A stretch of DNA of 64,000 nucleotides from Photobacterium angustum. GTDB lineage: Bacteria; Pseudomonadota; Gammaproteobacteria; Enterobacterales; Vibrionaceae. Positions within the stretch are counted from its first letter, which is position 1. Each line of letters opens with the position of its first letter. The notes below the pieces were generated by a model, which worked only from the letters and a program-made list of their open reading frames with translations, searched no databases and was not told where the DNA came from. Of the stretch, positions 9,149-17,809 are shown piece by piece. Where the stretch lies: NCBI RefSeq assembly GCF_002954615.1, contig NZ_MSCJ01000001.1, forward strand, positions 1,488,001-1,552,000, in the 5' to 3' direction. The translations under genes were made by a program, and so were the position numbers.

Positions 9149-9648
9149 ATCATCACCTGTTGGTTATTCTCTTGATAGGTTTCTTTGATGATCATCCTTT
9201 ATCACAAAATAATATAGTTCCTAATTTGTTCAAACATTAATTATTATATACTTATTAATATGGCTAATAATGGTTACAAACACTAATTTATCCAGTCACA
9301 TTATATGTTCTTAATTATTAACAACGAGACAATTATTTTAGTCTACCCCTAATTAATTGATAGCCACATTGGTATATTCATCAACAATGACAACTCTTTT
9401 ATAACATAATGAATCTCTAGATATTATTTAAAATAACAATTAAGTATAAAAAAAACGGAAATAGTTTGTAGCAAAAAAAAAACAAATACCGTATTTCTAA
9501 TACAAATTTTTACATATAAAATTTGCGTTTTAGTGTATCTTTGTGATCATTGTCATAATGTATAACAATTCACATAACTCAATAAAAACAAACAACGATA
9601 GTATACTTGTTTTATATTAATTTATGTTTCGCGATTAGGGATCTATCA
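9149..9648. other. 500-bp divergent intergenic region, very AT-rich
   Basis: The gap between the AraC-type regulator and the chitinase holds no coding frame I can support. It is strongly AT-rich with long A and T runs (for example 9449-9482). It contains one CRP-like site, listed separately. The length and composition suit a promoter region bound by several regulators, possibly including H-NS. Confidence 0.5.
9542..9557 (+). promoter_or_regulatory. Candidate CRP site upstream of chitinase
   Basis: TGTGATCATTGTCATA matches the TGTGA-N6-TCACA consensus with one mismatch, about 92 bp before the chosen chitinase start. Carbon-source control through CRP is common for chitin genes of vibrios. Not tested here. 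Confidence 0.45.
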
Positions 9649-10974
9649 ATGCGTTATTTCTCACGGAATTATTATCTTTCCGTTATTACCGCAACTCTTG
9701 TTAGTTGTTTTTTTTCCAATCAAGCTGCAGCTCAGCCAATAACGCATTCATCACCTGTTATTGCAGCCTATTATCCAGATTGGAAAGTGTATACCCCTAA
9801 AACGCCCTACAGTGCCAACATGCTTCCTGTTAATGATTTAACGCATGTTATTTATGCCTTTCTTGCTGTTTGCGGACCTGTTGATGCCTCTCCCGACAAC
9901 ATAAAAAAAATAATGAAAACCCAATGTAAAAATAAACCAATAGGTACAGCTATCGTCTTAGATGACTATGCCGCACTTCAAATGAACCTAAAAGGTAAGA
10001 CATCAAGTAAAGTCAGTTACCGTGGTAACTTCGGTCAACTAAAGTTACTTTCAGACGAAAATCCAAATTTATCTATTCTTCCTAGTTTTGGCGGCTGGAC
10101 ATTATCAGAGCCTTTCCATACTGTGGCGTTAAACGATGAATACAGAAAAACATTTGTTGATAGTGCTATAAAATTAATCCAAAAATATGATTTCTTCGAC
10201 GGCATTCAAATCGATTGGGAATACCCCGGTGGACATGGTTTATCAGGCTTAGGCAATGATAATGTGGAAAGTGAACGTCTTGCATACACAAAGTTAATTC
10301 ATGAACTTCGTACCCAATTAAATACGTTAGCTATAAAAAATAATCGCACCTACCAACTTTCAGCGGCAGTAAATGGTGCACCTAAAACATTACCCGGTAT
10401 TGATTGGAAAAAAGTATCACAAGATCTCGATCAAATATTTTTAATGAGCTTTGACTTTTTAGGCAGTTGGGGTCCTACGGTTGGTCACCATAGTAATTTA
10501 TATAGTACCCCTTTAACGCCTGATGACATGTCAGTTGACAACCAAGTAAACGCTTTATTAAAACAAGGAGTTGACAGACAAAAGATCATTATTGGCAGCC
10601 CCTTTTATGGTCGTGGATGGAAAGGTGTCGACAAAGTTTCTGCTGAAAGACTCGAAGGGCTAAGTAGTAAAGGAACAATGGAGAAAGGTTCAGATATTGC
10701 TGACCCTGGTTATTTTAACTACTCAGATATTATGAAATATCTAATAAATAATAAAAAATTGGGTTACCAGTACTATTACGACGAAAAAGCTGAAGCTGCC
10801 GTCTTATTTAGCACAAAGAAAAATGAATACATTAGTTTTGAAGATAAGCGTTCGTTACAAGCTAAAGCTGATTATGTAAAGAAACATCAACTCGGTGGCG
10901 TTTTTGGCTGGGAAGCTACGTCAGATCACAACCATGAGTTAATAAAATTACTCAGCAAAAACTTCAAACAATAA
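9649..10974 (+). CDS. Secreted GH18 chitinase (ChiA-like) with altered catalytic motif
   Basis: A 441-residue protein with a signal peptide (cleavage likely after SNQAAA) and a single GH18 barrel. It aligns by eye with Serratia ChiA: the SFGGWTLS strand, the catalytic strand FFDGIQIDWEYPGG, FLMSFDFLGSWGP, PFYGRGW, and a C-terminal GGVFGWE. The proton donor Glu191 and Asp189 are present, but the second Asp of DxxDxDxE is Gln187. No carbohydrate-binding module is visible. The ATG has AGGGA upstream; the open frame extends to a TTG at 9607 that I reject. ChiA-type enzymes release chitobiose from chitin; activity here may be reduced by the Gln. Confidence 0.88.
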   Translation: MRYFSRNYYLSVITATLVSCFFSNQAAAQPITHSSPVIAAYYPDWKVYTPKTPYSANMLPVNDLTHVIYAFLAVCGPVDASPDNIKKIMKTQCKNKPIGTAIVLDDYAALQMNLKGKTSSKVSYRGNFGQLKLLSDENPNLSILPSFGGWTLSEPFHTVALNDEYRKTFVDSAIKLIQKYDFFDGIQIDWEYPGGHGLSGLGNDNVESERLAYTKLIHELRTQLNTLAIKNNRTYQLSAAVNGAPKTLPGIDWKKVSQDLDQIFLMSFDFLGSWGPTVGHHSNLYSTPLTPDDMSVDNQVNALLKQGVDRQKIIIGSPFYGRGWKGVDKVSAERLEGLSSKGTMEKGSDIADPGYFNYSDIMKYLINNKKLGYQYYYDEKAEAAVLFSTKKNEYISFEDKRSLQAKADYVKKHQLGGVFGWEATSDHNHELIKLLSKNFKQ

Positions 10975-11010
10975 CGACGTCTTGTTTATATAAACTGATC
11001 CCACATACTC

Positions 11011-11047
11011 ATAAGCTTACTTTCCTAATAAGTAAGCTTATTTTTTA
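11011..11047 (+). terminator. Terminator after chitinase
   Basis: A perfect 12-bp stem (ATAAGCTTACTT / AAGTAAGCTTAT) with a 7-nt loop is followed by a run of T. Confidence 0.85.
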
Positions 11048-11170
11048 TCCATTAAAAAATTTCTGTTCCCATCACCCGCTTAATTTTTTTACTTTTAGAC
11101 ATTTTTTCACTGTTTGCACAATTTTTTTGCTGACAATCACATTTCATTACCCTAACATTGCAGTCCGAAA

Positions 11171-11428
11171 TATGAGTTCCGATGAAGACAGCAGGAGAGC
11201 GGCAAAAGAAATTACCATGATGGTATCTCTTGCGCCCGCCGAAGAAGTAAGCGTTTTAATCTATTGAGCCCCTCAACTGGTTAAATCGTAAATCTTTCAG
11301 GCACCATGTCGTATTTTACGATAGGTATGGACTGTTGTTGGAGGAGCCTCTGGAGAGACTCGTTAAATCGAGCGCCGAAGGAGCAAACCCTATATGGGTG
11401 AAACTCTCAGGCAAAAGGACAGAGGAGA
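11171..11428 (+). promoter_or_regulatory. Tandem glycine riboswitch
   Basis: Two glycine (gcvT-class) aptamers in series. Aptamer 1 is about 11187-11310 (GCAGGAGAGCGG core, CGCCGAAGAAG-type segment near 11238, closing CAGGCACCATGTC). Aptamer 2 is about 11346-11426, with P1 formed by CCTCTG and CAGAGG, the core GGAGAGACTCG, GAGCGCCGAAGGAGCAA, and ACTCTCAGGCAAAAGGACAG. The short linker and the leader 5' of aptamer 1 are of the type that form the known leader-linker kink-turn. Tandem glycine riboswitches before Na+/alanine symporters are established in Vibrio, where they switch expression on with glycine. Confidence 0.95.
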
Positions 11429-11482
11429 TAAGAGCAGCAACCAGATATTATCTGCATCCAACATTTATGTTGTTCTATATCT

Positions 11483-11505
11483 CTTCCTTTGAAGTTTAAA
11501 GGAGG
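11483..11505 (+). promoter_or_regulatory. Hairpin covering the symporter Shine-Dalgarno
   Basis: CTTCCTTT (11483-11490) can pair with AAAGGAGG (11498-11505), hiding the AGGAGG of the symporter gene. The GAGGAGAT at the 3' edge of aptamer 2 (11421-11428) can instead pair with ATCTCTTC (11479-11486). This is the layout expected of a translational expression platform; the alternative pairing is inferred by eye. Confidence 0.55.
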
Positions 11506-11509
11506 AATA

Positions 11510-12904
11510 ATGAATCCACTACACGATACAATTTTTAATTTTCTTAAAACCTTTGACAGTCTTGTTTGGGGACCGCCATTACTGATCTTACTAGTCGGTA
11601 CAGGTTTGTACTTAACCATCCGTCTTGGTTTTATCCAAGTCCGTTACCTACCACTGGCATTACGCTATGTATTTGGTGGCAAAAAAGATGCTGATAGTAA
11701 AGGTGAAGGTGATGTTTCTAGCTTTGCCGCACTATGTACTGCCCTTTCTGCAACAATTGGTACAGGTAATATTGTTGGTGTAGCCACAGCAATTAAACTT
11801 GGTGGCCCTGGTGCACTTTTCTGGATGTGGCTTGCTGCTGTATTAGGTATGGCAACTAAATATGCAGAATGTTTATTAGCTGTAAAATACCGCGAAGTTG
11901 ACAGTAACGGCCAAATTTTAGGCGGCCCAATGTACTACATCGAAAAAGGTGTTGGTAGCAAGTGGCTCGCGAAACTGTTCGCACTTTTTGCTGTTGGTGT
12001 TGCATGTTTTGGTATTGGTACTTTCCCACAAGCAAACGCCATTGTTGAAGCCGCACAGCTTTCTTTCAATGTACCGAAAGAAATCACCGTTGTTATTTTA
12101 ACAGTCTTGGTTGCGACAGTGACGCTGGGTGGTATTAAATCCATTTCAAGTGTTGCAAGTACTGTTGTTCCCCTCATGGCTGGTTTTTATATCATTGCTT
12201 GTATCAGTGTATTAGCGAGTAATTTTGACGCCATCCCAAGTGCTATTAGCTTAGTTATTGAATCTGCATTCACAGGACACGCCGCTACAGGTGGTTTTGT
12301 AGGTGCTGGAATCATGCTTGCTATTCAGTCTGGTATTGCGCGCGGGGTATTCTCGAATGAATCAGGCTTAGGTAGTGCACCTATTGCAGCGGCTGCGGCA
12401 CAAACTGAATCCTGTGTACGTCAAGGTCTTATCTCTATGACAGGTACTTTCTTTGATACTGTCATTATCTGTACGATGACAGGTCTAACATTGATTGTTA
12501 CTGGCGCTTGGTCTTCTGATTTTGCAGGTGCTGCAATGACAACGCATGCTTTTGCAGAAGGTTTACATTCAAGCTATTACGGCCCATTAATGGTCTCTAT
12601 TGGCTTAATGTTCTTTGCATTTACCACTATATTAGGTTGGAATTACTATGGCGAACGTTGTATTACTTACCTTTTCGGTGTGAAAGCAATTTTACCTTAC
12701 AAGTTATTTTTCCTTGTACTTATCGCTGGCGGCGCCTTCATGCAGCTAGATATGATTTGGGTAATTGCGGATATTGTTAATGGCTTAATGGCGATCCCTA
12801 ACCTTATTGGTCTCGTTGTATTACGCCACGTAGTCATTGCTGAAACACAGGCTTTTTTCGCAAAATTAAAGCAAGAAAATAGCCAACCTATTTCTGCACT
12901 ATAA
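11510..12904 (+). CDS. Sodium:alanine/glycine symporter (AGCS family)
   Basis: A 464-residue integral membrane protein with about 11 membrane segments. Family hallmarks include SSFAALCTALSATIGTGNIVG near the N-terminal third, GGPGALFWMWLAAVLGMATKY, the GGPMYYIEKG stretch, and FSNESGLGSAPIAAAAAQT in the second half. AGCS proteins import alanine or glycine with Na+. The ATG at 11510 has a strong AAAGGAGG eight bases upstream; the frame is open from 11489 but those codons lie in the expression platform. The tandem glycine riboswitch directly before it indicates that excess glycine induces transport, giving glycine or alanine as substrate. Confidence 0.93.
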   Translation: MNPLHDTIFNFLKTFDSLVWGPPLLILLVGTGLYLTIRLGFIQVRYLPLALRYVFGGKKDADSKGEGDVSSFAALCTALSATIGTGNIVGVATAIKLGGPGALFWMWLAAVLGMATKYAECLLAVKYREVDSNGQILGGPMYYIEKGVGSKWLAKLFALFAVGVACFGIGTFPQANAIVEAAQLSFNVPKEITVVILTVLVATVTLGGIKSISSVASTVVPLMAGFYIIACISVLASNFDAIPSAISLVIESAFTGHAATGGFVGAGIMLAIQSGIARGVFSNESGLGSAPIAAAAAQTESCVRQGLISMTGTFFDTVIICTMTGLTLIVTGAWSSDFAGAAMTTHAFAEGLHSSYYGPLMVSIGLMFFAFTTILGWNYYGERCITYLFGVKAILPYKLFFLVLIAGGAFMQLDMIWVIADIVNGLMAIPNLIGLVVLRHVVIAETQAFFAKLKQENSQPISAL

Positions 12905-13007
12905 AATAGAATATCTATGAGCCTTACGACTGTGAGGCTCATACTTCTCTCTTCCCCTTACTTTTAATACAGCAAAAGCCATCTGTTTTGACATTACTCG
13001 TGTAATA

Positions 13008-13037
13008 TTGATTTAATCTATAAGTAGATTAAATCAA
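13008..13037. repeat. Perfect 13-bp inverted repeat
   Basis: TTGATTTAATCTA and TAGATTAAATCAA flank a 4-nt TAAG. There is no T run, so it is not a standard terminator. It lies 125 bp before the HiPIP start and could be an operator or an mRNA structure. Confidence 0.6.
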
Positions 13038-13161
13038 CGGCTTTATCCATCGCTGGTCTATATTGGTAGATAATGCGACGGTTACTTATTAATTATCCCC
13101 TACTTTAATAATTGATAAGTTAAATGAGTTGAAACTCATATGCTTAAAAAAGGACATTGCG

Positions 13162-13470
13162 ATGAAAAATCAATCTTCACGTCGGCGCTTTTTACAATTA
13201 ACTGTTGGTGGAATTATTGGCCTGAGTATTGGAAGCAAGCTATTAGTAAAACCGGCTCAAGCGGCTGAGCTTCCACATTTGTCTATCGATGATCCACAGG
13301 CAAAAGCTCTAAGTTATGTTAACGAGTCTACTAAAGGCGAGAATAATTGTAATAGCTGTATGCTTATTGAAGGTGATGCAAGCGCGGTATGGCGCCCATG
13401 TAAAATATTCCCTGGTAAGCTTGTGAATGCTAAAGGATGGTGTTCTGCTTACGCCCCTAAACCTGCCTAA
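13162..13470 (+). CDS. High-potential iron-sulfur protein (HiPIP), Tat-exported
   Basis: A 102-residue protein. The N-terminus has a twin-arginine signal (SRRRFLQLTVGGIIGLSIGS) with likely cleavage after QAA. The mature part carries four cysteines at 63, 66, 80 and 94 (CNSC, then WRPCKIFPGK and NAKGWCSAY), the HiPIP spacing for one [4Fe-4S] cluster. HiPIPs are small periplasmic electron carriers cycling between +3 and +2, best known from phototrophs but found elsewhere. Tat export fits folding and cluster insertion before export. AAAGGAC precedes the ATG. No obvious redox partner gene is adjacent, so its partner is unknown. Confidence 0.88.
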   Translation: MKNQSSRRRFLQLTVGGIIGLSIGSKLLVKPAQAAELPHLSIDDPQAKALSYVNESTKGENNCNSCMLIEGDASAVWRPCKIFPGKLVNAKGWCSAYAPKPA

Positions 13471-13482
13471 CTCTTTTCAAAT

Positions 13483-13508
13483 AAAAAGGCCATATCAAAG
13501 GCCTTTTT
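13483..13508 (+). terminator. Terminator after HiPIP gene
   Basis: Stem AAAAAGGCC / GGCCTTTTT with an 8-nt loop, between convergent genes, so it may act in both directions. Confidence 0.85.
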
Positions 13509-13523
13509 ATCACTTTATTAGAA

Positions 13524-14876
13524 TTAACGGTAACAACGTTCAGCCCAACGTGCTAATCCAGCTGTAACTGAACCAAAGAAATTACCACTCACAATAGGAA
13601 TATCTGGCAACTGCTGCTCAATACACTGCCTCAAAATTGGAGAACGCGCGGTTCCTCCTGTCATAAACACCACATCTGGTTTTTTATTACTCTGCGCCAA
13701 CACTTCCACGACAAGATCACGCATCTTATCTGTTGGGGTTGCGATAGCTTCTGCAAATTGCTTAGCAGTAATATTTACTGCAAATAAGTCGTTGATTATT
13801 GCCATATCAACACGATATTTATCTTGATCAGATAACGCTATTTTAGCTTCTTCAGCACGTCGTACAATTTGGTAGCCCAAGGTTTCATGATAAACATGTA
13901 TCAAACGGCTTAGTTTTGCAGGATCTGCAGCGTCATAACGTAACTTTTCCAACGCACGTAAATTAGCCTCAGAATAAAACTCAGTTTGTGCCGCGACATT
14001 ATTAATCGCGATAGGATTCCAAAATTGATTAAACGGCATATCAATGCCTCGTGCAGTTTTGCTCCCTAAGCCAAATTCTGGCATCAATTGTTTAAAAGCA
14101 AGATGAATGTCTAAATCATTCCCACCCACACGCTGTCCGCTATGTGCCAGTAGAGACTGTGTTCTATCTTGCTTATTAATCCATTTAGGCCCCATTTCTA
14201 TGAGTGAGCAGTCTGTAGTACCGCCGCCAATATCAACCACAAGTACTGTCTTATTCTCAGTTAATGTTGATTCAAATTCTAAACCTGCTGCAACGGGTTC
14301 GAACTGGAACGAAACATCTTTAAAGCCAGCACGTTTTGCTGCTTGAGAGAGAATTTTTTCAGCCTGAATATTTGCAGCTTCCCCCCCCGTCCCTTGAAAA
14401 TTGATCGGTCGACCAATCACTGTTTGCGTAATATCTGATTGAAGATGCTGCTCTGCATTACGTTTAATATTCGCCATCATAGCGCATACAAGATCTTCAA
14501 AAAAACTGATCTGTGCGTCACGTAAGCCATTCGCACCAAGAAAAGATTTAGGAGATTTAACGTAATAGACTTCTTCAGGATCAGACAAATACGTATTCAG
14601 TGCGGCTTCACCAAACTGTAAATCACCACGGAAAATTTCAATATCTTCTTCACGGTTTACAGCCATTGCGCGGCGTAATACTTGCTCCCCGACACTGTCT
14701 GTTGGGGATATGCCCATAAAACGGTATAGATACTCTGATACCGCCTCTCGTGTAGGGGCACACAATGTCGATGGAATAAAATGATTATTGTGTTCTAGCG
14801 GTAACAGTTCGGGGTTACCATTTACCATTCTTGCGACTGAACAATTCGCAGTCCCATAATCAAATCCAATAAACAT
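13524..14876 (-). CDS. yegD: Hsp70-like protein YegD
   Basis: A 450-residue actin-ATPase-fold protein very similar to E. coli YegD along its whole length. Seen are the phosphate-1 loop FIGFDYGTANCSVARM, LCAPTREAVSEYLY, DPEEVYYVKSPKSFLGA, GRPINFQG, the phosphate-2 loop VVDIGGGTTDCSLIEMGPKW, and TGGTARSPILRQCI. It has only the nucleotide-binding domain and lacks the Hsp70 substrate-binding domain. Its cellular role is not well defined. The open frame extends three codons further upstream to a GTG, but the homologue starts at the MFIGFDYG methionine, which I use. Confidence 0.93.
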   Translation of the reverse strand: MFIGFDYGTANCSVARMVNGNPELLPLEHNNHFIPSTLCAPTREAVSEYLYRFMGISPTDSVGEQVLRRAMAVNREEDIEIFRGDLQFGEAALNTYLSDPEEVYYVKSPKSFLGANGLRDAQISFFEDLVCAMMANIKRNAEQHLQSDITQTVIGRPINFQGTGGEAANIQAEKILSQAAKRAGFKDVSFQFEPVAAGLEFESTLTENKTVLVVDIGGGTTDCSLIEMGPKWINKQDRTQSLLAHSGQRVGGNDLDIHLAFKQLMPEFGLGSKTARGIDMPFNQFWNPIAINNVAAQTEFYSEANLRALEKLRYDAADPAKLSRLIHVYHETLGYQIVRRAEEAKIALSDQDKYRVDMAIINDLFAVNITAKQFAEAIATPTDKMRDLVVEVLAQSNKKPDVVFMTGGTARSPILRQCIEQQLPDIPIVSGNFFGSVTAGLARWAERCYR

Positions 14877-15085
14877 TTGAAGCACTCAAAGCAATAATAA
14901 AGCCAGCAATAATACCCCATCAATATATGCTTTTCACTGAGTTATTCACGCTATATCTTTACCTATATCCATCAGCAAAATAGCGCTAACATTCGACAAA
15001 ATAGTGTCATTTTGTAACTTTACGATGCAATATTATTTAATTATCGCCATAATACTCTTTATTTAATTCTATAAAGAAGACCACA

Positions 15086-15712
15086 ATGAAACGTATTTAC
15101 CAATCTTTCTTCGTTGTACTATTAGCAGCACTGACATTAACAGCATGTTCTGATTCTAAAACACCCCAAGAAGGTGATAAGTATTCCGTAATTCCAACCC
15201 CTATGCCTAGCATGCCTGCTGTCACAGAGATCTTTTCACTGTCTTGTGGGCACTGTCGTAATATGGAGGGTATGCTGCCAGAGATTCAAAAATTAACAGA
15301 CACCAAAGACATTAATCAAGTACACGTTATTTTCAATGAAAGCGCTCAAAAAGCTGCTTTTATTTTCTACGCAGCAATGATTCAAACGAATAACGAACCT
15401 AGCCATAAACTAGTAGAAGCGTTATTTACATTTGTACAAGACTCACCAAAAGATATGACAGATGCTCAACGTAAAGTAGCATTAGCGAAAATCTTCCATG
15501 ATAACGGCTTAAAAAGCCCTTATGAGTTAACAAAAGAACAGCAAGCTGAAATCTTTAAGCTATTCCAGCAATCTGAAGATATCGTTCGCAATGCTGCATT
15601 ACAATCAGTGCCAGCATTCCTGATCAATGGCAAATACCTTGTTAATACAAGCGCTCACGATAGCTTACAAGATATGGCAAACACAATTACATACCTTAAA
15701 AACAAAAAATAA
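15086..15712 (+). CDS. DsbA-family thiol:disulfide lipoprotein
   Basis: A 208-residue protein with a lipoprotein signal ending LTAC (Cys21), then a thioredoxin fold with the active site SCGHC (Cys54 and Cys57) and a cis-Pro loop, SVPAFLINGKYLV, near residue 173. The helical insertion between these is of DsbA size. CGHC is more oxidising-type than the CPHC of E. coli DsbA by sequence analogy only. As a lipoprotein it would be membrane-tethered in the periplasm. It could oxidise a limited client set or act as a DsbL-like paralogue. It stands alone with its own terminator. Confidence 0.87.
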   Translation: MKRIYQSFFVVLLAALTLTACSDSKTPQEGDKYSVIPTPMPSMPAVTEIFSLSCGHCRNMEGMLPEIQKLTDTKDINQVHVIFNESAQKAAFIFYAAMIQTNNEPSHKLVEALFTFVQDSPKDMTDAQRKVALAKIFHDNGLKSPYELTKEQQAEIFKLFQQSEDIVRNAALQSVPAFLINGKYLVNTSAHDSLQDMANTITYLKNKK

Positions 15713-15724
15713 ATACATGCTCTT

Positions 15725-15758
15725 AAAAAATACCTACCTCATTGGTAGGTATTTTTTT
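15725..15758 (+). terminator. Terminator after DsbA-like gene
   Basis: A 14-bp stem (AAAAAATACCTACC / GGTAGGTATTTTTT), 5-nt loop, T run. Confidence 0.9.
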
Positions 15759-15933
15759 ATCGATGCAACCCTCATTTTTATTCCCCCCAATGTAAAAGTC
15801 TGCAACAACCACACTATTAATTGAATAAATATCAAAGATACATCTATCAGTAATATTTTTCTCTTATCATTACATAAACTTATATGTGCATACTACACAG
15901 CAAACGCTCTCGTATGCATATCAGTGATTAATA

Positions 15934-17640
15934 ATGGATAAGGCAAATGGAATTATGATCAACACACTTAAGCACAAATTATTACTACTAAGCTTATTGC
16001 CTATGATCGCTATTCTCGGTATAGCGATGTGTATCGTCATCTATTTAGAGAACCAATCTCTAACAAAAAATGTGGCACATTATAAGCAAGAGCTTATTTC
16101 AGAAAGACAACAAGAACTCAAAGACGCGGTTATTATTACCAAGCACGCCATCGAAAATATCATTTCTAAAAACAGTGATGAAGCAACGCAGCTTGAAGAA
16201 ATCCGCCAACTTATTACGCCTATTCGATTTGCAGCCAATGATGCTGGTTACTTTTTTATCTACACAATGGAGGGAGTAAATGTTGCTCACCCTCTTAAGC
16301 CTTCAATTCAAGGTACTGATCAAATTGGCGCGACGGATGCTAACGGCGTTGCGTACATCAAAGTATTAATTAATGCGGCTAAAAATAATGGACAGTTTGT
16401 TAAATACAGCTTTCCTAAAAAAGCGAACCAGCCAGCCCAACCAAAAGAAAGTTATGCGATTACACTTAATAACAATAAATGGTTTATTGGTACAGGCTTA
16501 TATCTAGATGACATAGATAACAGTGTTGAACAATACACAGCACAGATTCATGCTGATATGAAAGATCGTATCAATACCGTCGCTTTTATTTCGATCATTT
16601 TAGCCGTAATTTCTGCCATGATTATTTTATTGATCACAAGCCGTATCATTAAGCCAGTTGAGCGTATGGTTAAAACACTTAATGATATTGCTGATGGTGA
16701 AGGTGATCTAACCAAACGTCTGGTGGTTGAAGGTAATGACGAAATTGCACAACTTGGAAAAGCATTTAACCGTTTTGCTAATAAACTACAAAGCATTATT
16801 TCCCAAGTTTCAGCGACTACAGATAGCCTGACAACAACGGCGCATAATGTACACAATCAAACTAATGCCTTAACTGCTAAACTGAACGAGCATAATTGCG
16901 AGACTGAACAAGTCGTTGCTGCCGTTGAGCAAATGAGCCTAGCTGCTAATGAGATAGCAGAAAACACCAACGATGTTGCTTCTGGTACTGAAAAAATGAG
17001 TGATGTTGCGCTTATCGCTCAACAACAAGTGGATACATCATTAGTATCAATAAATACGTTAGTAGATGAAGTAACCCAAGCCTCTGGCTACATTGATGCA
17101 CTAAATCAGCAATCGCATAATATTAACAATGTACTAAAAGTGATTGGTGATATTGCTGAGCAAACAAACCTACTAGCATTAAATGCCGCTATTGAAGCCG
17201 CACGTGCTGGTGAACAAGGTCGCGGTTTTGCCGTTGTTGCTGATGAGGTTCGTGGGCTTGCGAGTCGTACTCAAAGCAGCACATTAGAAATTAATGAAAT
17301 GCTAGATCAATTACATAACTTGGTTACACAAGCCGTTCAAGCGATGGATAAAAGTCAGACATCTTGTAATGATGCGGTAAGTTCGACAAATCAAATCTCG
17401 AATAACCTCATTTCTGTCACAGAAGCCGTAACCGAAATAAATGGCAAGATTAATCAAATTGCAGCTGCCTCTACCGAGCAAAATGCAGTCACTGGTGAGA
17501 TAAGCGGCAATATGGGCTCTATCCAAAGTATTGTGACCGACTTGATTCGCGAAAATAAAAACTCTGAACTTATCGTTAGCCAACTGGATGACGCGGGTCA
17601 TAAATTACAGCAACTGGTTGGACAATTTAAAACACAATAA
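15934..17640 (+). CDS. Methyl-accepting chemotaxis protein with single Cache sensor
   Basis: A 568-residue chemoreceptor. A membrane segment at about 14-38 is followed by a periplasmic sCache-type domain (about 40-205; [20 protein letters not shown], then [15 protein letters not shown]), a second membrane segment (about 212-235), a HAMP domain ([20 protein letters not shown], then [10 protein letters not shown]), and a long coiled-coil signalling domain. The conserved hairpin tip [20 protein letters not shown], then [14 protein letters not shown], is intact, so it should couple to CheA/CheW. No NWETF-type CheR tether is seen at the C-terminus. The ligand is unknown; sCache receptors often bind small carboxylates. 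A second in-frame ATG at 15955 is an equally plausible start. Confidence 0.93.
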   Translation: MDKANGIMINTLKHKLLLLSLLPMIAILGIAMCIVIYLENQSLTKNVAHYKQELISERQQELKDAVIITKHAIENIISKNSDEATQLEEIRQLITPIRFAANDAGYFFIYTMEGVNVAHPLKPSIQGTDQIGATDANGVAYIKVLINAAKNNGQFVKYSFPKKANQPAQPKESYAITLNNNKWFIGTGLYLDDIDNSVEQYTAQIHADMKDRINTVAFISIILAVISAMIILLITSRIIKPVERMVKTLNDIADGEGDLTKRLVVEGNDEIAQLGKAFNRFANKLQSIISQVSATTDSLTTTAHNVHNQTNALTAKLNEHNCETEQVVAAVEQMSLAANEIAENTNDVASGTEKMSDVALIAQQQVDTSLVSINTLVDEVTQASGYIDALNQQSHNINNVLKVIGDIAEQTNLLALNAAIEAARAGEQGRGFAVVADEVRGLASRTQSSTLEINEMLDQLHNLVTQAVQAMDKSQTSCNDAVSSTNQISNNLISVTEAVTEINGKINQIAAASTEQNAVTGEISGNMGSIQSIVTDLIRENKNSELIVSQLDDAGHKLQQLVGQFKTQ

Positions 17641-17667
17641 TTGCCATTCAAGCTAATTATAAAACCG

Positions 17668-17700
17668 AATAAAGGCACTCTCTTGTGCCTTTATTTTTAT
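17668..17700 (+). terminator. Terminator after chemoreceptor gene
   Basis: Stem AATAAAGGCAC / GTGCCTTTATT with a 6-nt loop followed by T-rich sequence. Confidence 0.85.
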
Positions 17701-17763
17701 CTAAAACTCACCAACGTTGTACATATTTCAGATAACTGACCAGTTCAGCTCACACAATTAAAT

Positions 17764-17779
17764 AGTGACTTTCATCACA
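17764..17779 (+). promoter_or_regulatory. Candidate CRP site upstream of yeeA-like gene
   Basis: AGTGACTTTCATCACA differs from TGTGA-N6-TCACA at one base and lies about 31 bp before the start of the following gene. Predicted by consensus match only. Confidence 0.4.
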
Positions 17780-17809
17780 TTCTTTGTATGATTTAGAAAA
17801 TTTTAACGA

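Noticed and set aside
9449..9482. Long A runs before the chitinase considered as a terminator or phase-variable tract
   Set aside because: No stem accompanies them and they are outside coding sequence; AT-rich promoter DNA is the simpler reading.
11407..11619. Minus-strand open frame over the riboswitch and symporter start
   Set aside because: It lies antisense to a clear riboswitch and gene and has no protein-like features.
15627..15824. Plus-strand frame overlapping the end of the DsbA-like gene
   Set aside because: It is an out-of-frame shadow running through a terminator hairpin.
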